From Geosiphon pyriformis (Eukaryota > Glomeromycota > Glomeromycetes > Archaeosporales > Geosiphonaceae), in contig JAAOMT010000519.1 in NCBI GenBank assembly GCA_016748015.1, forward strand, positions 202,046 through 266,045: 64,000 bases of DNA, written 5' to 3'. A program made the translations under genes and the position numbers. The notes under the pieces are model-generated. The model was not told the DNA's origin. It ran no database searches and saw only the letters and a list, made by a program, of their open reading frames with translations. Every line of letters starts with the position of its first letter. Positions within the stretch are counted from its first letter, which is position 1. This document shows, in pieces, positions 1 to 10,729 of the stretch.

Positions 1-1657
1 TGTACTTGAACAACCCCAATTATATTACAAAATTTTATTTTATTTCATTATCAAATTATTTCATAGTTTAAATTATTTTGCCATATCCCTTCTTTTAAAT
101 AAATTATTATTAAATTTATTAAAAAACATTTACAATTAAAATGTAAAATTAAAACTGTACAATTTGTTATTATAATCTATTTTGTGTCAGAAATTGGTTT
201 TAAATTATTTTTAGAAATGTTTCTTTTGTTATAATTCTTAAAATAAGTAACAAAAGTATTACAATAAAAGTGTTTCAGCTGGACATTATAATTTAAAAAA
301 TTATAAAAATATAGTAAAGATTTATTATCTTTATTAAAAAATAAATTACCTTGAAAAAATAATTATGTTTCATCATATTAATTGAAAAAATATAACATTT
401 AATTTTTACTAAATTTATAACTTATCTATTAAATTATAATTAATATAATAATTCTACTATTTTTTAATAAAAATCTTTCCAATCATTAAACATCTTAATA
501 TTACAATTATATGTAACAATATTTTTTAAAAAATTGACAAGCTATAGTTAGCAAAATAATTTTTTTATTTGGTTGTAGGTTTTTATGGTAATTTCATAAG
601 TGATAATTATTTTCTCAATTTTTTTTTGTATTATTTAATTTTTTGAATATTAGTATTATTATGTAAATTATATCAAAAAATTTCAATGAATGATTATTTT
701 TTTTATAATAAAAATTATTTTTTTTATAAAATAAAATGATTTTTAAATCAAAATTTATTGTTCTTATTTTTTCGTATAAGTAAAATAAATAATTATCCTT
801 TGATTTAAATTTAATAAAATAATAAATCTTAGAATAAATAGTTAGATCTATAAAATTTATAATATTTTATATTATATAATTGGCTTAAAAAGCTGTTTAA
901 ATATTCATATAGTGTAAAAATATGTTATCAAACTTTTAAAAAAAAGAGTGTTAAATATTCTGTTTAATTTTGAATTAGTTATTTTGAAATAGTGCTTATT
1001 TATTGCTGTTTACCAATCATTTAAATGATAACAATTAATAATATATTTACAATTTCTATTTCAATCAGAACTTTAGTAAGAAATAAAATATTGTTTTTGA
1101 ATAAAGATATATGTATTCAAATTAAAGACCGCATGCATTGTGATGAGAGAAAATTTTGCTTTTAACACATGATTGTTGACCGTCCGAATCTTACGTTTAT
1201 AAGTAATAATTTTTTTGATAGAGAACATGATATAATCGTTGAAATGTTCTTTGAGCACATGAGCACTTAGTTTCCGATACCGAGAGTTATAGTTATTGGG
1301 CGTGACTCGAAGATTATCTTTTTTGAATCAAAAAATTTCACGGAATTTAGTTATCAAATCTGATATAATATCAACTGATACACTTTTCCCACAATGAACT
1401 AACATCTATTAAAGATTTCCCAATTTTCATATTATGGGGGTAAACAAAATAACGTTTCACAAAACTAAGGTATAGTAAATTTCAAGCGATCTGTATTCTT
1501 CCCACCCGTTCTGAACTTTGAGAAGAAAGAATATCTATATGAAATTGCAAAATTTAGAGTTTACCAAAATCTAGAGATCGTTGACAGCATATCACATATC
1601 ATTGTGGAAATTTTGAAGGCTCAAAGTCTTTTATAAACCTGTTTAACTTCAAACGCA
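1..1657. other. AT-rich intergenic DNA upstream of the lipase gene
   Basis: No supported gene is visible. Positions 1 to about 1050 are poly-A/T runs with no open frame of note. From about 1300 the composition becomes more mixed, which would suit the promoter and 5' leader of the lipase gene that starts at 1658. Confidence 0.6.
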
Positions 1658-3165
1658 ATGGTAGAAAATATAAAATCCAAACATAAAATTTTTATTCGAC
1701 GATCTCACAACTATCAAAATTATTCTGTCTTGCACACTATTATCTTCATTTATTTTCTCGGTGTTTTTTCACAAACATCAGCCTATATAATAACAAGAAA
1801 GGATGATGTTTTTCTTAAAAGTAATTTGATCGATAAAGATCTTCAAGTACCAGATAATTCAATTTTCCAGGAAAATGACGGTTATGCTGAAGAGATGTTG
1901 CATGAAAGTCCTCTCGAGATGCAAAAGACTAAGGATGACTTGAACTACGATCTTCTTTCAGATTCTGATTACATCATCTCACAGCCTAACTTTGGAATAA
2001 TTCCAAAATTACCTATCTCAAATATCAAACCCAACCTTATTTCGCAACCATATTTCACCATAGCAGAAAACGATGTTAAAAAGACAAAATGTGAATTTAA
2101 TATCCGACTAAACGCAAAACAGATTCGCCTTATAAAAGCTCAGAATAAACCAATAAGATTATTTGGAAAAGAATTCAATCAATATGCCCAATTAGCAAAT
2201 GGACCCTATTGTGCTCCTGACCCGAAATTTGATTTTTCATCTAAAATAAAAGGTAACTGAATAAACTTCACATTTTTGAGACTCCCTTAATCTTAATGAT
2301 TGAAAGCATCTTTCGAATATTTTCTAGGAAAAGGATTTACACAAAATAGTAAACTAATAATTGCCTTGAAAGGAGATGAAGAGAATTTAGATCAATATCT
2401 TAAACCAGAAAATATTCTTGTCCCATATGGACCTGGGATATTTAGCAACAATGGTATTGTTCATCAGAAGTTGCTAAATAATTTTCTAGTGGCTAAAGAT
2501 GCTTTCATGGCGAAGATTGGGAGTTTAATCCAGCTGGATGATCCTCAATTTGAACTTGTCTTTGTTGGGCATAGCTTAGGAGGAGGTATGATACATAACC
2601 TCTTAATGCTTCTTTCGTTTTCATTCATGAATTAATAAAGATATTGAAATGCAACGTTTCTTAGTTTACTCAATCCTAGGCGCTCTGGAACTCCTAATGT
2701 CAAATTTATTTCCAAATAGTATTACTATTTATACATTTGGTATCCCACCTTTCGGCGATGAATCCTTTGCTAAATTTGCATCATCTAACCTGGCCATCTA
2801 TCGTATCACAAACGTGATTGATGACGTTCCACAGATAAGTCATCCCTTTGAGCTTTTACCGAATCTCAAGCATGCGGGACAAGAGGTTTGGATAAAGAAT
2901 GATAAATTGCCAGCGGTTTATTGTTTGAAAAAAAATGGAGAGAAATGGCCTTATGGACATGAGAGTGACGTATGTAAAATTTTTTCGTTGAAAAAGTCGT
3001 ATGATTTTTTTTTCCATTTTTTAGGCAGAGAATTCTTACCGTTTATATTAATAAACCAAATTTTCATTTTGCTAGACTTGTATTCATGCCAGCTATATAA
3101 AGAAATATTCACGTCAATGCCATAATGGCCCTTACTTTGGAACAAGATTTGGGCGATGTGAATAA
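1658..3165 (+). CDS. Secreted class 3 (fungal-type) triacylglycerol lipase
   Basis: Predicted extracellular alpha/beta-hydrolase acting on acyl-glycerol esters. Model: exons 1658-2252, 2328-2585, 2680-2969 and 3076-3165, 410 residues, phases consistent at all three introns. A hydrophobic segment at about residues 23-43 looks like a signal peptide or anchor. The nucleophile elbow GHSLGG puts the Ser near residue 281. The acid is the Asp in IDDVP (about 332). The His lies in CHNGPYFG (about 397), encoded only by the short last exon, which a plain ORF reading misses. The pair before the elbow, ALKGDEEN, matches the oxyanion-hole region of the family. Intron 2 cuts directly after the elbow. The start ATG is the first in frame, in context GCAATGG. 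The gene lies 416 bp upstream of a BTB-TLDc gene on the same strand. A truncated paralogue sits at 53073 and shares the last intron position. The family call is firm; substrate and secretion are inferred. Confidence 0.85.
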
Positions 3166-3581
3166 GCTGAAATTTTACAATTCTACATTAATCGACGCCA
3201 TCTTCTTTCCGAAAGACCAAAACCAAAACCAAATTCTAAACTCTCAAGTCTAAAATTTCTAAAAAAACGTTCTTCAAAGGGTAGCCCCTTTTTTTAACGT
3301 ACAAGTATGCATGCATGGATGTATTGCATGTTTTATCTGAATCGACAGTATCACTTTGCCTAATTGGTATTACGATCATAGCAATGGATGAAAAAATTTT
3401 GACCCCTAATTCAAAAGTTTTTGGCGATAGCAAACAATTTTTTCTTTTTTTAAAAACTGCAATTTTATTACGCTTGAATCTCAAAAGAAAATCATTTCTG
3501 GATTTGAAAAAGTATATAAAACCATTGTTTATGCAGCATTTGATTGTGGGAGAACGAAGTTAAAACTTTTTTAAATTTGAA
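3166..3581. other. Lipase to BTB-TLDc spacer
   Basis: Holds the lipase 3' end and the BTB-TLDc promoter. Two short open frames on opposite strands overlap here (3236-3563), but neither has recognisable composition or motifs, so I read the stretch as non-coding. Confidence 0.5.
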
Positions 3582-5367
3582 ATGATAGTATCAGTAATAG
3601 ACCCAAATCTATCCGAGAACAATCAAATTCATAAAATATTTAGCCAAAAAATGAAATTATTGCCACCTGAGAAGTTAATTTTTCAAAAAAAAAACTTGGG
3701 CGATATCGACACAATAATCAATGTTGGTCCTCCGTTATCAGGTCAATCATTTCGAGGTCAATTTTCTGTTTTAAAAAATTGCGAATATTTCAGAGCAGCT
3801 TTAGCAAATAGCTGGGCCAAGAAAGATGATGACTTATTTAAAGTTGAAATTAAAAATATTTCACCAAAGATCTTTCATGTAATAATGTGGTAACTATTAT
3901 GCTTAACAAAGTGAAGGTGTATAGATTTAATCGAATGATTATTGATTTTCTAAAAATCCTTTTTTCTGTAGTCACATATATGAGCAAGAAATCTTGTTGG
4001 ATGAACTTAATGATGTTAAGAAGATAATGGAAATAATTTTAGCGGCTGACGAATTAATGCTACCAGATTTCGCGAAATTTTGTCAAAATTTTTTAATCAC
4101 TGGTTATAAGAAATGGGTTAACCGTAATCTCGTCCAAGTTCTAAACACAGCCTTCGAGCATCCTTTAATATTCGACGAATTAACCCGTAGAATAATTCAC
4201 AAAATGAGTCGAGGATCAGTTTCATTATTAAAGACAGCTCATTTGCACAAATTGGAAAAAAAGACATTAATAGCAGTGTTAGAGCGAGGTGGCGTTTTGA
4301 ATCCTGGATCAGCATGGGAACTTTGCTTAAGATGGTCATTTTCGCAAGTGCTAATTTTTGAAAAGGAAAAATATGAACTTGATATAAAAACTCTTAGTTG
4401 CTTTTCATCTACATCTATCGACTTGGCAACATCTACTCTTCTTTTGGATTCACTTCGGGAAAAAATAAGCATCCTTTTGAAATTCGTGCCATTTTCTCAA
4501 ATGTCTCACAATGATTTTATTGAAAAAGTGGTTCCTCATCGACAATTATTCTCTAAAGAAAGTATCGAATCTATTGAAAGTTTAAAGTATTATCTTGCGA
4601 TTTCTGATGACTTGGAGGAGCTTGAAATCCCCGCAACATTAACATTGGATCCACTACTACCGTCATCCAACCTTCCAAAAAATTTTAAATCAATAATGGA
4701 GAATTCATCTCTTATTAATCATCTTCATACAGATATTATAATTGGTTGGATTACTTTCTATCGCCAAGATCAATATTCAAAGTTTAATTCTAAAGGTAAC
4801 GAAACCACTGGTATGAAACCTCGATCAAGACTCTCGACTTCTTCTCTTTTCAAACGTCTTTACCAAAATATTCAAGACAAAACCATGAATCGTGAAAAAA
4901 GAAAGCAACAGAAACGCCTTTCAGAATATTCATTTATAATGTCAAAGTATAAATTTAGCTTGATATATCGACATACACGAGACAAATATACCTTCAAAGA
5001 TTATAGACTTTGGTGTCACAATACTGGCCCAATTGTAGTTATCACGAGAATTCGAGATTCTCGTACTTTGATTGGAGGATATTGTGACTCATTAAAAAAT
5101 CAGGATCCTAACACAATATCGGAAGGCCTGAGTTTTACTTTTGAAGATTCAGAAAATTTGGAAAAAGCCGGAAAGTATTTCCTCAATTGTGGCACATATT
5201 CTTTTGATGGTTCTTGCTTTGGGATTGATGATCTGATTTTGGATTTCACTAGTTCACGAGGATCTTTCAAACAAGAACCTGATACGGAAGGAGATGATTT
5301 CTCGAGAGACCAAAAAAAATTCACATTTGATGAATGCGAGATTTTTCAGATTATTCATGAGGAATAA
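3582..5367 (+). CDS. BTB-BACK-TLDc domain protein
   Basis: Probable Cullin-3 adaptor or TLDc-type stress protein acting inside the cell; the function in fungi is not established. Two exons, 3582-3889 and 3972-5367, with an 82-bp intron in phase 2, give 567 residues. The BTB fold covers about residues 40-125 (NISPKIFHVIM, then HIYEQE across the junction). A BACK-like helical region follows to about 230. The TLDc domain is about 429-567, with LIYRHTRDKYTF, the core DSRTLIGGY, an SFTFEDSENL strand and the C-terminal ECEIFQI signature. A Lys/Arg-rich insert at about 385-425 separates BACK from TLDc and is longer than in the paralogue at 54767. Both paralogues have an intron at the same place, inside the BTB domain just before the conserved Y/HIY. 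The domain call is strong; a cellular role is not claimed. Confidence 0.85.
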
Positions 5368-7486
5368 GTAGTAGTTTTAGATGAGGAAAAGACATTTAAT
5401 TTGTCTCAAATTGTCCATAGTGATTTATCCATTTTCCTTAATTATTGAATCAATTTTTTGTGGCTTTCATAGTTTCAGTTAAAATAAAAAATCTTATGTT
5501 GCGTCAAAGTGGAGCTTAGGCAGGAACTTTAATTTTATTTGATATTCAAAAGAATAAAATTCTGAATTTGTTTTAAATTATGGAAATAACGCAAAAATAC
5601 CTTTTGTGTCTTCAGTTTTCAGATTGAAGCAAAAGGAAAAAAGATATAAAGTCAATAAAACCAACAATTTTCAGGTATTCAAACTCAACTGATATTAACA
5701 AATAAATATGACAATATTTCTAACCAGATTCAAAAATAAGTTTTTTATATTATATTTTAAGCTTTGAGATACCACCCTCGAAGCCGGCGGTTTGAGGCTC
5801 ATCTCGAATAGAAAATAATCCTTTAAATAATTTAAGGAGATATTTTATTCTGGATTTATCTTGGACAATAATTTTAGATCAAGTTAAATATTAAAAAAAA
5901 CGTGTTTTTTAAGGTTTCATAAAATGCTTTTGGGTATCAATAAATTTCATTCATAATAAAATTTTGCACGAAAATAGATTCCCAACTGATTTTTTCATGT
6001 TGGTATAAAAAATTTAAAGACATACAAACTTGTCCAGTTTTTCCCTTTTAATTCTTAACCTGGTTGGTCAGGACGCGTAATAAAAACTTTGGATTAGGAT
6101 AATTATTCGAGTTGGAAATCTAAAATATTGAAATTGGGCAAATTATCATTCTGATGCTGGAGGCAAGCTAGTACTAATTTGTAAAATAACTGTTATGTGA
6201 ATAATTCCCTCCAGGATTAGATAAACATGACAATGCTCTTTACGCTAGCTAATCTTAAATTCCCACTGACCGGTGGCATCATATTAGGATTGGAATCTTC
6301 AATTAAAAATGTATAGTTCAATAGCAAAAGTTATAAATTATAATTAAATGTGGGAAATATTGAATACCAGGCATCAGAACAAAAGTAAGATCTAAACATC
6401 TCATCATCCCATCGGAATCGAACCCTATCAGGAATGGGGAATATTGAATAGGAGGAATCAGGGCAAAGAGTAAGATATAATTGAAAATTTTAATATTAAA
6501 TAATCTTATCAGTCACTATTTAATATTGCTTCATAACCATTAAATCAGCTGAGGGGAATTGAACTCAAAATCTCCCGCTTTAATCCACATCCTTTTGGAA
6601 GATCTATTTCAAGATCTTCTAAATATTAACAAAATAATTGAATTTTGAAACTTTGTGATAGTATTCCATCACACTTGTCAAAAAACAAACATTTAAGAAA
6701 TTATCCGAAATTATTTTTATTTTTGAAATATCTTTCTCAATTTCTATTGGATAATCGAAAGTAAATTATTTGTTTTGAATGCACTGGTTTTCCAGAGGAA
6801 CTAATGATCGAAAAACAGGATAAAAAATTTCGAGAAAACAGATACCATTTCATGCAGAAAGCCCATAATTATTCGAAGTATAGGCGTAAAAATTTATTGC
6901 TAAGGAAACATCTAGAAGGAAGGAGATTGTCACTTTTTCTTTAAAAAACTTTAATTTCTTCAAATCGAAAAATTAGATGAAAATACTAAAAAGACTTTCA
7001 ATGTTATTTTTTATTTTCCGGAAAAAGACTAGAGAATTATAGATTTCTTTTAAAATTTAAAGTGTTTTCCTGAGCTTTTCATTAAGTTTGTCTTAATAAC
7101 TTAATAATCGTATTATTCTAATGAAGATTAAATTTAAACTCGAATCTCGAAACAAGGAGTGTTAAAATATTCAAGAAATATTTGGGTTTGTGATAAATGA
7201 CAAAACAAATCGATATCAATGTTGAAATTTCCCAGAATTTATTTCTTCTGTTTCCCAACAGAATAGGTGCCAAAGGGATCTGATGATACAAACCTATCAT
7301 TAGTTGACAAAAGAAATAACAGGTATCAGACATTCAAGGAGAACGATCAAGTGATTTTTTTCGTCAATGTTAAAAGTCGAGAGGTAAAATGGAGAAAATT
7401 TTAAAATTTGTTGAATGAAATATTTTTTTGCATCTAATGTTTTAGGAAGAAACATATTGCAAGAGCTCCTTTAAAACTTTTTAATT
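5368..7486. other. Mixed-composition intergenic region with tRNA-like relics
   Basis: No gene model holds here. The DNA is less A/T-biased than most of the intergenic space. It contains two B-box-like T-arm relics on the minus strand (near 6415-6430 and 6550-6565), an 84-bp-offset imperfect direct repeat (6352-6480), and possibly another A/B-box-like pair near 6060-6120. These suggest decayed SINE- or tRNA-derived repeats. Confidence 0.35.
6352..6480. repeat. Imperfect direct repeat, offset 84 bp
   Basis: A block of about 40 nt starting near 6352 (GGGAAATATTGAATAC, then AATCAG-like and AGTAAGAT motifs) recurs near 6436 as GGGGAATATTGAATAG with the same spacing to AGTAAGAT. The space between the copies holds a tRNA T-arm-like GGAATCGAACCC on +. 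Two copies and one spacer fit a decayed tandem SINE or a duplicated fragment. Confidence 0.45.
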
Positions 7487-8980
7487 ATGCAAAACCTTTT
7501 CTTAATAATTTTTGTAATCATTTCTTGTTATGTTGGCCTGTTGAAGGCAGACAATGAAGGCCCTATGTGTGGGGTGCAGAGTTTAACACAAGGTGAGAAA
7601 CATTTGCCAGTAATTTTAAAGCTATTTCATTCACTCCAAAATATAAAATAAATTGATCCTGAAACATTTATTCTTTAGCATCATGTATCAATGGTGGATG
7701 CTGCTCGCAATACGGGTATGATAAAATTCGAAAATTGTTTCTCAAGCGAAATACTGAGGGCCGAATTTATAAAATTGGGATAACATCTCAATCATGAGAT
7801 GTCATCACATATTCACTTCTATGCACAGAACATAAATATTTTATTACTTGAATCTGAAGGCATGATCAATGATAAAAATCTTGCTTTTGGCGTTTCTTTT
7901 TCTAGATATTGCGGTACAACTCTCCCATGGTGCGGTCCAGGTTGTCAAAAAAAATTTGGCCTATGCAATGACTCAAAGAGTCTCGCTGGCAGTAATATGA
8001 TTATCCCTTTGGAAACAACAATTGTTAGAAGCAAAAAAGGTGTAGGAAAAATCGTAAAAGTGAAACCAAACCGAAGAAAAAAACCCAGCAAAACAAAATT
8101 TCCTAATGGCCTGGCGCCGGTTATAATTACTTGTTCAGAGCCAAAAACTATTGCTATGGTCAGTTAACTTGTTTAAAAAATTAAGCTATGGTTCATATAT
8201 TTTTGTCAAATTTATCTCAAGTTAAAAAATTTTCCAGTCATTTGACGACGGTCCAGCAGATGTAAGTACTTTTCCTCATAATCATTATATCTCTAGGTGG
8301 AATTTCAGATGTCTGAGGACTAATGTTTTTTTGTCATTTCTCCAAATCTTTAGGGAACTGCCGGACTTCTTGATATCTTGAAAGAGAAAGGAATTAAAGC
8401 AACTTTCTTTGTAAATGGTGCAAACAGAGTTTGTATCTATGACTACATAAGCACCATTAAAAGGATAGTGGACGAAGGACATCAACTGGCACATCATACT
8501 TGGAACCATCCAAGTCTTCCAACTTTAAGTGATGACAAAATAGAAGAGCAAATGACAAAACTTGACGAAGCTCTTCGTCGTATTGTTGGGTTAGTGCCCA
8601 GTTATATGCGTCCTCCTTATGCTGATGGAATCGATGATGATCGAGTTCGAGGAGTTATTGGGAGACTAGGTTATCAAATGATTAAATGGAATATTGATCC
8701 TGGTGATGCAACGGATAATGCAGATAATTTAGAAGCACAAAAGGCTACTTTCTTGAATCAAACCAGTGAATCTCCATTTCCAGAAACTCATATTGTAATT
8801 AATCATGATAGTTCTTTAACTACAACTACGCAACTCGCTCCATTTGAAATTGATTCCTTCGCCGCGGCTGGCTATACATTTAAGACGGTCGGTGAGTGTT
8901 TAGGTGATAAGAAGGGTTGGTATAAGGAACGAGTTCAGCCTCAAACCTACGACCCTGAAACTTGGGTTTGTGACAATTGA
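7487..8980 (+). CDS. Secreted chitin deacetylase with N-terminal CBM18
   Basis: Predicted carbohydrate esterase family 4 enzyme that turns cell-wall chitin into chitosan outside the membrane. Five exons, 7487-7592, 7679-7715, 7906-8158, 8238-8261 and 8354-8980, give 348 residues. Residues 1-22 are a signal peptide. A hevein-type CBM18 spans about 30-72 with the expected Cys spacing (CGVQ...SCINGGCCSQYGYCG). A basic linker (GKIVKVKPNRRKKPSKTKF) precedes the NODB domain, about 128-325. Motif 1, SFDDGP, gives the catalytic base and metal Asp (135/136). Motif 2, HTWNH, gives metal His 188 and 192. Motif 3 is RPPYAD, and INHD supplies the motif 5 His. The 24-nt exon 8238-8261 encodes only SFDDGPAD, with phase 0 on both sides. 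No GPI tail is seen. Metal-site residues are complete, so activity is expected. The start ATG is the only one that gives a signal peptide. Confidence 0.9.
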
Positions 8981-9816
8981 TTGATTTTGTCACCATTATT
9001 TCTATCTAAAATGATAAGATGAGGTTTAGTATAGTCAGTAACTTGTTTTTAGACATTACCTTCAAAATTTCTATAATATTTTTAATATCGGTTTAGAAGG
9101 TATAAATAGAGATAAATCTAGTTGAGAAACAAAATCGTATTATTTTGAAATTTCTTTTTGAATTAAAAAAACCTATTTTCGTTCACTATCTTGTTCAAAG
9201 AAACGTGATTATAAGTGAGGCCCAATTATGAAAGACCTAAGACGTGGGAGTTTTTTTTACAATTATAACTTTTTGAAAATTATATGGCTAAAGAGATTTT
9301 ATGTAAAGTTCTCCTTAATTAAATCTCCTTTTCCTTCCGATTTCGAAACACGTTCACGACAAAGAGCAATCTTTTCAAAAAAACTGGCAGCTTGAAAGAG
9401 ACGTAGTCACGCATCAAGCTACCCTTCAATAATTTAAAATAAAGAATTTTAAGACCAACGAAAGGTCTAATAGGCTTTGTAATTATTATAATTAAAATCA
9501 AACAATTTTAAAGAACTAAGCAAAAAATTTGAACATATCTTTAAGCCTTTTTTGTTCAATTTACTCTCTTAGTGATTTTATTGCAAACTAAAATATTTCC
9601 TCATTATTAAATTTCGTCCAATCATATCTTGTCAAAAGTCTATTTTTATTTTTCCAATCAAAAATAATAAAGTAAATGCCAAGCCTCATTCATTCCAATT
9701 GAACAAGCGATATTGATAAAATTGCTATGACGAAACGTGTCTAATTAGTCAATAACAATGATGCTTCGGTATGTATAAATAATTTATGAAAAAGTCACTC
9801 AACCTTTACAAAAAAA
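8981..9816. other. Intergenic spacer
   Basis: AT-rich 3' flank of the chitin deacetylase followed by the promoter of the C2 gene. A 60-residue minus-strand open frame (9319-9501) has no recognisable features and is not called. Confidence 0.5.
9774..9780 (+). promoter_or_regulatory. TATA-like box upstream of the C2 gene
   Basis: TATAAAT lies 37 nt before the C2 gene ATG at 9817, a short but workable spacing for a brief leader. In DNA this rich in A/T such a match is weak evidence on its own. Confidence 0.25.
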
Positions 9817-10370
9817 ATGAACGCCAAAACAGAAAACGGAAGATTGGGAGAGCTTCAAGTACGAATTCGTAAGTAAAGAGGAACACATAATAAACGTGTT
9901 TTGCTAAAGATTCTCAAGTCTGAATTAAATAAGTAAATACCTAATAAGTTTTCTATTCTTTTTCCCATATAAAGTTGAAGGCAGAAATATCAAGGCCATG
10001 GATTTATTTGGTAATTAATACAAGAACTCTGATTTTTAACATTGAAAATTATAAAATTGATTTCATTTTCAATTACTGTTTTTTGTCGAAAATTTTTTAA
10101 ATTTTTTAAAAATCAGGCCACCCATTTGTTGAATTTTGGTTAGACGAGAATCAAAAGGAAAGGACTGAAACAAGGCATAATGCAAATTATCCTGTTTGGT
10201 TAAAAGAAAATATATTGTAAATATTAAAAACTTAACTTTTTAAAACTTTGAATTACTGACTAAGAAATATTTTAAATTTCATAATTTCAGCCAAATCACA
10301 AGTCGAGAAGATCATTTATATTTTCGTCTTATTTACCAAGGTCTGGTTCACAATCATATGGTAAATATTT

Positions 10371-10411
<41 letters not shown>

Positions 10412-10635
10412 CTTTTTCATAATATTAATCTGATTTTAATAAAATAATTTATTTTTCGAACTTTGCAAAGGTTGGCGAAACAATAATTGATTTAGAACCG
10501 ATTTATACAAAATTTTTCATGGATGTTTGGGTTAATGTTGGAACCCCAAAAATTTTGGAAGATCGGGGAGAGATACATATTGTTGTAGAATATTTTCCAT
10601 CCCAAGCTTATAATAATGAATGTGAATGCAGTTGA
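9817..10635 (+). CDS. Small single-C2-domain protein
   Basis: Probable Ca2+/phospholipid-binding or adaptor protein in the cytosol or at membranes. Five exons, 9817-9868, 9975-10010, 10117-10216, 10291-10360 and 10471-10635, join in consistent phase to 140 residues, almost exactly one C2 domain. It reads GELQVRILEGRNIKAMDLFG (strand 1 and loop 1), then HPFVEFWL, a Thr/Glu-rich strand, NANYPVWLKENI (matching the usual NPxWNE region), LYFRLIYQ, VGETIIDL and GEIHIVVEYFP. Asp residues near loop 1 (MDLFG) are present, but the usual KSDPY stretch is shortened to HPF, so Ca2+ binding may be weak. The tail NNECECS is Cys-rich. The fourth intron contains a long poly-A tract. No exon reaches 60 codons, so the gene is invisible to simple ORF scans. 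Stress-related plant small C2 proteins are similar in size, but no functional link is claimed. Confidence 0.75.
10375..10409 (+). repeat. Poly-A tract of about 35 nt inside a C2-gene intron
   Basis: An uninterrupted A run follows the donor GTAAAT of intron 4 and is succeeded by CCCTTTTTC. It could be slippage or the tail of an old retroposed insert; no flanking target-site duplication is obvious. Confidence 0.7.
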
Positions 10636-10696
10636 TTTAATTTGTAGATTATTTTTATAGAAACTCTTTCTTAGACTTTTTTGCAATATTGTAATG

Positions 10697-10729
<33 letters not shown>

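Noticed and set aside
6400-6570. Intact tRNA genes
   Set aside because: T-arm-like sequences are present, but acceptor, D and anticodon arms do not fold into a complete tRNA.
8285-8509. Minus frame over chitin deacetylase exon 5
   Set aside because: Shadow of the real gene on the other strand.
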